The notes below the pieces were generated by a model. It was not told where the DNA came from, ran no database searches, and saw only the letters and a program-made list of their open reading frames with translations. The position numbers and the translations under genes were made by a program. Shown here piece by piece: positions 16,018 through 21,389 of a stretch of DNA of 21,389 nt (positions are counted from its first letter, which is position 1; each line of letters begins with the position of its first letter). This stretch comes from JAZKFT01 sp043760535 (GTDB lineage: Bacteria > Bacteroidota > Bacteroidia > Chitinophagales > Chitinophagaceae). Where the stretch lies: positions 1 through 21,389 of the forward strand of contig JAYUOV010000006.1 of the NCBI GenBank assembly GCA_043760535.1, written 5' to 3'.

Positions 16018-18141
16018 TTATAAAAACTTAGACCGTTTGTCTTTAATATTAGCTGCTTTACGTAGTGCAATAATTGCAGTATTTGTGGCAGATTGCTTAA
16101 TCTGCTGCTCCATTTGCTTTCTTTGCTCCTCTATACCAGTACCTACACTTACTTTGGCACCCACCATTTCTGGCTTTATTACAAATACACCACTGTTACC
16201 CTCAATAGGTGCCGATACTTTGTTGAGTGCAGTTTTACTATAAGCTAAGCCTACTACTTTACTTTCAGGTCCAGCACCGCTTATGTTTGGATTGCTAAAC
16301 ATTATACTATCTGCACGTTGTACAGTTGTGCCTTTGGCCGCAGCTAAAGCATCTAATGTAGAAATAGGACCAAGTTTGGCCTTTATCTGCTTTGCCTTTT
16401 CAGCATTACGAAGTATAGGTTCTACCATCGGCCTTGCCTTTGCAGCACTAGGCAGGCCGGCTTCTTCTGCACCGGTAATGGCTACTACTACATATTTATC
16501 TTTCATATCCTGCGGTTCACTTACTTCGCCCGGATCATTCTTATAAACCCAACGAACCAGCTCACGGTTTTCTCCTACACCCTGAATACTATAATCCACA
16601 GCTTTTATTTCGGCTACAGAGAGACGTGTAAGGTTATCTTTTTTAATATTCTCATCAAATGCTTTCATGCTGCGGCTGTTAGCTGCAAAAACGTTAGCCT
16701 TATTCATTGCTTCGTTTATTGTTTGCTGGCTAGGAACAATGCTTTTAGACATGTAAGCTATTTTGTATGAAGGTTGTAAACCCTTGTGCACCAATATATT
16801 AATAAGGTGGTAACCAAACTGTGTGCGAACTATTTTATAATCGCCTACGTTTCCCTGAAAAGAGCTGTCGTTAAATTCTGGTACCATCTGCCCTTGCGGA
16901 AAAAAGTCATATACACCACCTTTCATCTTACTTCCTTCATCGTCGCTCAGTTGTAATGCTAACACACTAAAATCCGAACCTGCTTTAATCGCTGTAAAAA
17001 TGCTGTCTATTTTAGCTTTAGCTGTAGCATCATCACGGGTTGGTTGTTGTGTTTGCGGGTCTATTGTACCAACGAGTATATGACGCACTTTAGCAGAATC
17101 TGGAAGGTTTTTAACATCCACGATGCGACTTAATACCCATGAATTACCGTCCATATACGGTCCATATACATTACCTTTTCCGGCAGCAAGAATGCTGTCT
17201 TTTGCAGGCATCATTAATTTACTGGCACTATTATACCCATTAAAATAAGGTAGTTCTGTACTGTTACGAACTACAAAAGAGGCAGGGTCGGCAGATAAAG
17301 TAAAATCCTTTTTTAAATCGCTAATAGTTGTTTGAGTACTAACGCTATCAGAAGAAGAAGGCTTTAGTTCGAAACTAACATAGGCAATGCTACGGCTAGA
17401 TTCTTCCAATTTATAATCGGCTGCATGTGCTTTTACGTAAACCGATATCGCATCATCGCTTATGGTGATAGTACTATCAGCAATAGCAGCGTAGGGCATA
17501 TTTACATACTGAAAACTGGTAATAGCATTATTATCGGCCATTGTTTTTTCTACCATCCATTTAGGTACATAGGTGCTTGCTTGCAAAAGCGTAAAATATT
17601 TTTTACGTAACAAGTTTTCTATGTAAGGGTCGATAATCGTTTTTATAAGATTTTGCTTTTGTGCATCATCTTTCCGCTTTTTTAATTGATTAATGGCATT
17701 ACGTGCTGCTGCTGCATCAAACTGTCCAGTTTCTTTATTACTAAATTCTTGCTTTAAAAAATCTGGTGGATTTGTTTCAAACATCTCGTCTGCAATTTCT
17801 TTATCTGTTAGCGAAAAACCAAGCTTTTCTATTTCCTGGTCTAGCGCAGTACCATCACTTAACTGACTCCACACACCCTGGCGTATTTGTTGCCGAGTGG
17901 CTTCATCTACTGGGCGTCCTTGTGCTGCATAATTATCTTCCATCATTTTTTGCAGTTCCAAATAACGGCCATAGCTAATTTTTGTACCATTTACAGTACC
18001 AATACTTTCTTCGGCTGTTCCACCTGAGGCGCCTTTGTTTCCGCTACGAGCATCCATTAATAAAAAACCAACTACACTTAGTGCAATGGCCACACTTACC
18101 ACCCACATCCCCTTGTCTCGTACCGTTTGAATAATAGACAT
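16018..18141 (-). CDS. ppiD: PpiD/SurA-like peptidylprolyl isomerase, membrane-anchored
   Basis: The 707-aa protein starts with a short cytosolic end and one membrane segment (VVSVAIALSVVGFLLM, about residues 14-29), then a SurA-like N-terminal chaperone region (SYGRYLELQKMMEDNY and the DFLKQEFSN region). A parvulin domain is at about residues 345-450, with KVRHILVG, AKIDSIFTAIKAGSDFSVLA, DEGSKMKGG and QFGYHLINIL. A C-terminal chaperone part follows. The single anchor plus parvulin domain matches PpiD, which folds outer-membrane and secreted proteins in the periplasm. The length is above E. coli PpiD (623 aa). It is monocistronic: a terminator follows, and a 672-bp gap lies upstream. Orthology to PpiD rather than SurA is inferred from the membrane anchor. 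Confidence 0.88.
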   Translation of the reverse strand: MSIIQTVRDKGMWVVSVAIALSVVGFLLMDARSGNKGASGGTAEESIGTVNGTKISYGRYLELQKMMEDNYAAQGRPVDEATRQQIRQGVWSQLSDGTALDQEIEKLGFSLTDKEIADEMFETNPPDFLKQEFSNKETGQFDAAAARNAINQLKKRKDDAQKQNLIKTIIDPYIENLLRKKYFTLLQASTYVPKWMVEKTMADNNAITSFQYVNMPYAAIADSTITISDDAISVYVKAHAADYKLEESSRSIAYVSFELKPSSSDSVSTQTTISDLKKDFTLSADPASFVVRNSTELPYFNGYNSASKLMMPAKDSILAAGKGNVYGPYMDGNSWVLSRIVDVKNLPDSAKVRHILVGTIDPQTQQPTRDDATAKAKIDSIFTAIKAGSDFSVLALQLSDDEGSKMKGGVYDFFPQGQMVPEFNDSSFQGNVGDYKIVRTQFGYHLINILVHKGLQPSYKIAYMSKSIVPSQQTINEAMNKANVFAANSRSMKAFDENIKKDNLTRLSVAEIKAVDYSIQGVGENRELVRWVYKNDPGEVSEPQDMKDKYVVVAITGAEEAGLPSAAKARPMVEPILRNAEKAKQIKAKLGPISTLDALAAAKGTTVQRADSIMFSNPNISGAGPESKVVGLAYSKTALNKVSAPIEGNSGVFVIKPEMVGAKVSVGTGIEEQRKQMEQQIKQSATNTAIIALRKAANIKDKRSKFL

Positions 18142-18813
18142 AATTAAATAGCATTTCGTTATTTGGTAAAAAAATTAGAACCCAATTAAAGGCCGCAAAA
18201 ATAGGGGTTTAGATGGTATGAACAAATTGTGGAAAACCCCATCAAAAGCATGGTAGATATGGCAGATAGCAGAAAAGATTTGGTAGATTCATATAAGCTT
18301 TTTACTATTCTTTTTAAAAACTAGTTTTTGAAAATGAATAATTGGGTTTTGGGATAAGAAAATGCCTTTTACTAAGAAGGCTATCTGGTGTAAAATGGAG
18401 TAATTATTAGGGTCGTGAAACAATGGTTAACATGGGCTATGGATAAGCACTAATTATCGTTAATAACTGTAGATTTTTACAAAAGCTACCGTGGAAAAAA
18501 AGAGAACAATCTCTCTTGCACAAATGGAAAAACTGTATTTGGGTATGCATTTTTTCACATTTGCTAAATTCATCCACCACTTATACAAAATGGGTCTCTT
18601 GCTTTTTTGTTCATAGTATAACCTTATCCTCTGTTGTGTATAAAATAGCCAAATGCAGTATGGTACAGAGTTCTTTGTGTGAACAGCTTGTTAACAGCCA
18701 TGTATGGCTGGTGCGTTACTACCTTTGAACAGTGGTTATAAAAAAGTTTTCCCCTAATTAACACCCGTATTAATAGTAGGTTTATATAAATAAAAGTATT
18801 TAATACATATACT
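18142..18813. other. 672-bp AT-rich gap with DnaA-box-like sequences
   Basis: No convincing gene is visible; reading frames here are short and low in protein-like character. The region has one perfect DnaA-box match, TTATACACA (minus, 18635-18643). Several near-matches differ by one base: TTATCCATA (minus, 18438-18446), TTATACAAA (plus, 18581-18589), TTTTTCACA (plus, 18551-18559) and TTTTCCACA (minus, 18228-18236). A 7-bp GGGGTTT/AAACCCC stem spans 18204-18240. The promoters of ppiD (left) and nadA (right) must also lie here; TACCTTTG at 18720-18727 fits the -7 consensus for nadA. An origin function is speculative. Confidence 0.35.
18720..18727 (+). promoter_or_regulatory. possible -7 element for nadA
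   Basis: TACCTTTG matches TAnnTTTG and would give a leader of about 80 nt before the nadA ATG. The nearest upstream TTG is 29 bp away, longer than the usual 19-21, so support is weak. Confidence 0.3.
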
Positions 18814-19830
18814 ATGGCAGTTATTGACATGGCCGAAGCAAAGGCAAAAGTACCCGTTAGAGGCTTTCTGGATATAGAGCTAGATCCTACTCTAGATCTG
18901 TTTGCAGAAATAGAAAAACTTAAAAAAGAAAAGAACGCCATTTTGCTGGCACACTATTACCAAGAGCCAGATATACAAGATGTGGCCGATTATATTGGCG
19001 ATAGCCTGGGGCTTGCCCAAAAGGCGAAACAAACGGATGCCGACATTATTGTATTTGCCGGTGTACATTTTATGGCCGAAACAGCCAAAATACTAAACCC
19101 TACCAAAAAAGTGCTGCTACCCGACCTTAATGCCGGCTGTAGTTTAGCCGACAGTGCCCCTGCCAACCTCTTTAATGCCTTTAAAAAGCAGCACCCTAAC
19201 CATGTAGTGGTAAGCTATATTAACTGCACCGCAGAGATAAAAGCATTGAGCGATATTATCTGCACCAGCAGCAATGCAAAAGCCATTGTGGAAAGCATAC
19301 CCAAAGAGCAGCCCATAATTTTTGCCCCCGATAAAAACCTAGGTGCCTGGATTAACAAACAAACCAACCGCAACATGGTGCTGTGGAACGGTGCCTGCAT
19401 GGTACACGAAATTTTTAGCCTTGAAAAAATTGTACGCTTAAAAGTGCGCCACCCCGAAGCCATCGTACTGGCCCATCCTGAGTGTGAAGAACCCGTACTG
19501 GCGGTAGCCGACTTTATAGGCAGCACCACGCAGATACTTAAATATGCCCAAACAAGCCCGGCCCAAACTTTTATAGTGGCCACAGAAACCGGCATACTGC
19601 ACCAAATGCAGAAAGACAGCCCCCACAAAACCTTTATACCCGCCCCACCCAATAACAATTGTGCCTGCAACGACTGCCCGTACATGAAACTGAACACCCT
19701 GGAAAAACTGTACCTCTGCATGCAATACGAAACCCCCGAACTAACCATGCCGGAAAAGCTGCGACTAGAAGCATTGAAGCCGATGGAGCGGATGCTGGAG
19801 GTTAGTAAGGCGGCGGGATTAGGTGCGTAA
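18814..19830 (+). CDS. nadA: quinolinate synthase NadA
   Basis: NadA condenses iminoaspartate and dihydroxyacetone phosphate to quinolinate, using a [4Fe-4S] cluster, in NAD de novo synthesis. The 338-aa product has LLAHYYQEPDIQDVADYIGDS, FAGVHFMAETAKILNP, and the cluster-cysteine regions NAGCS (C109), NGACMVHE (C195) and NNCACNDCPYM (C283, C285 and C288, one of which is the third ligand). The start at 18814 is followed by DMAEAKAKVPVRGF, a normal Bacteroidota N-terminus. Compared with the next gene it is visibly richer in GC, which makes the recombinase downstream look foreign. nadB and nadC are not beside it. Confidence 0.97.
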   Translation: MAVIDMAEAKAKVPVRGFLDIELDPTLDLFAEIEKLKKEKNAILLAHYYQEPDIQDVADYIGDSLGLAQKAKQTDADIIVFAGVHFMAETAKILNPTKKVLLPDLNAGCSLADSAPANLFNAFKKQHPNHVVVSYINCTAEIKALSDIICTSSNAKAIVESIPKEQPIIFAPDKNLGAWINKQTNRNMVLWNGACMVHEIFSLEKIVRLKVRHPEAIVLAHPECEEPVLAVADFIGSTTQILKYAQTSPAQTFIVATETGILHQMQKDSPHKTFIPAPPNNNCACNDCPYMKLNTLEKLYLCMQYETPELTMPEKLRLEALKPMERMLEVSKAAGLGA

Positions 19831-19865
19831 AAAGTATAAAATACAGCGAAAGAAACGTTGCTTAA

Positions 19866-19904
19866 AACCGTTATAAAAGTTAAACTTTTTGTAAAACGGG
19901 TTAA
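19866..19904. repeat. imperfect palindrome between nadA and the recombinase
   Basis: A stem AAAAGT (19875-19880), loop TAA, ACTTTT (19884-19889) lies inside a longer imperfect dyad from AACCGTT to AACGGGTT. It has no U-tract on the plus side, so it is not a clear terminator for nadA. On the minus strand it contains TACAAAAAG (19885-19893), a 9-bp match to the conserved 20-mer of the downstream array. It might be the primary recombination site or an operator of the recombinase gene; this is a guess. Confidence 0.4.
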
Positions 19905-19924
19905 CTAATTTAAATAATCGTTCT

Positions 19925-21160
19925 ATGGAAACAATCTACCTGCTTCCTGTAATGCACAATGGCGAAGAAAAGATTTTATTGAAGTATCCCAATCTGCAAA
20001 AGCTAAACCTTGAAACAAAGAAAATAAAAGGCATTAAATGGAGCCAGACACATAAAGCCTGGTATCTTCCTTTATCCGAAGAAACCTACAAAAAAATTTG
20101 TACATCGCTACAACAACATTGTGTTTTAGATATAAAAGCCCTACAGCAATATTTACAAAAGAAAAAATTGCTATTATCATCGGCACCACCTGTAAATAAC
20201 GATATACCAAAAGCCCCACCCGTAATTAAAAATACGGCGCAACAAAAAAGAGTACAACAAATAACACCAAATAAGGCGAAAACTTTAGCTGGTATTGAAA
20301 TTTCTACAGCAAATGCAGAAAGCTTAAAAAAAATGACAGACTTGCTGCAGTTAAAAGCATACAGCCTAAGTACTATAAATACATATAAAAAAGAGGTATG
20401 GCTATATATGCAGCTTTTAGGAACACATGAAGCAGAAAAACTGACCACAGCAGATGTAAAGCGGTATATATTAAAATGTATTAATGAAGGTATTAGCGAA
20501 AACACAATACACAGCCGCATAAATGCCCTTAAATTTTTTTACGAACAAGTACTCGGCAGAGAAAAATTTTTTGTGGAGATACCTAGGCCAAAAAAACCAC
20601 AGCAGCTACCCAAAGTTTTAGGCGAAACAGAATTAAGAAATTTATTTGCCGCTGCCACTAATCTTAAACACAAAGCTATTTTATTTGTGGCCTATAGTGC
20701 CGGATTACGGGTAAGCGAAGTTATAAACCTTCGCCTGCAGGATATAGACAGGGAAAGAGAGCAACTATTTATCCATTGCAGTAAAGGAAAAAAAGATAGG
20801 TATGTAAGACTAAGCCTTTTAGTACTTGACATTTTAGAACGCTATTATATACAAAGTGCTGAAAAGCCCACTAATTATGTATTTGAAGGGTTAAAAAAAG
20901 GCGAGCCATATAGTATAAGAAGTGCACAGCAAATATTTTCGGATGCTAAAGAAAAAGCTGGTATCAGAAAATCCGTAAGTTTTCATAACCTGCGGCACAG
21001 TTTTGCCACACACCTGATGGAAAAAGGTGTACAGGTTTTGTACATACGAGATATACTTGGCCATTTTAATATTAAAACCACAGAACGCTATTTACACGTA
21101 AAAAGGGAAATGCTGATAAATATAGAAAGCCCGATAGATGCCCTTTACGCAAGAAAATAA
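19925..21160 (+). CDS. tyrosine recombinase (Xer/IntI-like) with extra N-terminal module, next to a repeat array
   Basis: The 411-aa protein has a full tyrosine-recombinase core. R262 lies in SAGLRVSEVINLRL, K287 in HCSKGKKDR, H354 and R357 in FHNLRHSFATHL, H380 in ILGHFNIKTT and nucleophile Y389 in ERYLHV. Spacings equal those of XerD. The core-binding domain (about 133-225) ends with IPRPKKPQQLPKVL, text close to that of integron integrases, but the extra IntI-specific helix before the HxxR box is not seen. Residues 1-80 form an added module with GIKWSQTHKAWYLP, followed by a K/P/A-rich linker (80-125). Xer proteins are about 300 aa and lack this. The stop codon is 3 bp before the first unit of a repeat array, so the recombinase probably acts on that array. 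The gene is AT-rich against nadA, suggesting transfer. Confidence 0.93.
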   Translation: METIYLLPVMHNGEEKILLKYPNLQKLNLETKKIKGIKWSQTHKAWYLPLSEETYKKICTSLQQHCVLDIKALQQYLQKKKLLLSSAPPVNNDIPKAPPVIKNTAQQKRVQQITPNKAKTLAGIEISTANAESLKKMTDLLQLKAYSLSTINTYKKEVWLYMQLLGTHEAEKLTTADVKRYILKCINEGISENTIHSRINALKFFYEQVLGREKFFVEIPRPKKPQQLPKVLGETELRNLFAAATNLKHKAILFVAYSAGLRVSEVINLRLQDIDREREQLFIHCSKGKKDRYVRLSLLVLDILERYYIQSAEKPTNYVFEGLKKGEPYSIRSAQQIFSDAKEKAGIRKSVSFHNLRHSFATHLMEKGVQVLYIRDILGHFNIKTTERYLHVKREMLINIESPIDALYARK

Positions 21161-21163
21161 CCG

Positions 21164-21389
21164 ACAATACAAAAAGCGTGGTATTATACAATTGATTTTC
21201 AATAACTTATAAACATGGGAAAACAGATAAAAACGTAAGGTTTTATATAAACCGTAAATTTTGAGTGTAAACAATACAAAAAGCGTGGTACTAAAGTATT
21301 GAATTACAATAGGTTACAAGCATGTAAAGTTCTTAAAAAGCTAATTTTTGATAGCTCTGTTTTTTTGCTAAACTCAACAATACAAAAAG
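21164..21389 (+). repeat. array of 106-107-bp units: 54-bp conserved block plus 52-53-bp variable segment, cut by the window edge
   Basis: Unit 1 begins at 21164, unit 2 at 21271 and unit 3 at 21377. The first 20 bp (acaatacaaaaagcgtggta) are identical in units 1 and 2, and the 13 bp of unit 3 that are visible match as well. A second block, 21191-21217 against 21298-21324, matches in 21 of 27 positions (attga.tt.caata..tta.aa.catg). The 54-bp blocks together match at 44 of 54. What follows (21218-21270 and 21325-21376) is unrelated between units. Each conserved block has a small hairpin at its centre: ATTGA-TTT-TCAAT in unit 1, TATTG-AATTA-CAATA in unit 2. No open reading frame fits in a unit. 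The array continues past the window. Confidence 0.85.
21336..21370 (+). terminator. terminator-like hairpin in the second variable segment
   Basis: AGCTA-ATTTTTGA-TAGCT (21340-21357) is a 5-bp stem followed by CTGTTTTTTTGC, with an A-run before the stem. It is a weak intrinsic-terminator shape. The first variable segment has GGTTT-TATAT-AAACC but no T-run. Confidence 0.35.

Noticed and set aside
18204..18240. GGGGTTT/AAACCCC hairpin as a terminator or riboswitch
   Set aside because: The loop is 23 nt, there is no T-run, and there is no recognisable riboswitch core; it is more likely incidental.
18516..18941. Short frames in the gap before nadA, including one overlapping the nadA start on the minus strand
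   Set aside because: Composition is not protein-like, there is no start context, and one conflicts with the nadA N-terminus.
21164..21389. CRISPR array
   Set aside because: The repeats are 54 bp with only 44/54 matches between units, the variable parts are 52-53 bp and AT-rich, and no cas gene is in the window. The neighbour is a tyrosine recombinase.
21164..21389. Plain tandem repeat (minisatellite)
   Set aside because: About half of each unit is unrelated between copies while unit length is kept, which simple duplication does not explain.
1..21389. tRNA or rRNA genes
   Set aside because: I scanned for cloverleaf-like TTCGA/TTCAA arms and rRNA core sequences and saw none in a convincing context; the TTCGACAAG at 10549 belongs to an interspersed repeat.

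Overview
The window looks like a chromosomal segment of a Bacteroidota bacterium, most likely a Chitinophagaceae-type soil or freshwater lineage. The DNA is AT-rich and genes lack clear Shine-Dalgarno sequences. Several products are typical of the phylum: a DUF2480 protein, an orphan FeoA, a Bacteroidota-style YbeY and an archaeal-type ATPase. This placement rests on protein recognition, not on a marker-gene tree.

Left part (1-4758): a decayed AAA ATPase gene with two in-frame stops runs off the left edge. It is followed by what looks like a DoxX remnant and a short orphan gene tail. Next come core genes tatC and rpiB. After these is an intact two-gene unit, an SMC/RecF-like AAA ATPase plus a DUF4276 TOPRIM-like protein, which resembles OLD/PARIS-type phage-defence pairs.

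Middle left (4755-9979, all minus): an AAA ATPase of the archaeal ATPase_2/DUF234 type sits behind a striking duplicated dyad operator. It is followed by a HerA-like DUF853 ATPase and mnmG.

Middle (9980-12721): a 734-bp gap is filled with REP/BIME-like palindromes and interspersed repeats. A secreted CAP-domain protein follows, flanked by two parS-like sites. Then come ybeY, and divergently feoA and nadD. The parS pair suggests that this segment lies in the origin-proximal part of the chromosome.

Right part (12747-19830): chrA (chromate transporter), corA (Mg2+/Co2+ channel), a DUF2480 gene, a ppiD-like membrane foldase with a clear intrinsic terminator, a 672-bp AT-rich gap with DnaA-box-like sequences, and nadA.

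Right edge (19925-21389): this is the most unusual part. A 411-aa tyrosine recombinase with an extra N-terminal module is followed, 3 bp after its stop codon, by an array with a period of 106-107 bp. Each unit has a 54-bp conserved block containing imperfect dyad symmetry, then an unrelated 52-53-bp variable segment. The array runs off the right edge. It resembles an integron in layout (recombinase plus folded repeat sites), but the 'cassettes' are far too short to be ordinary genes. I could not match it to a described system.
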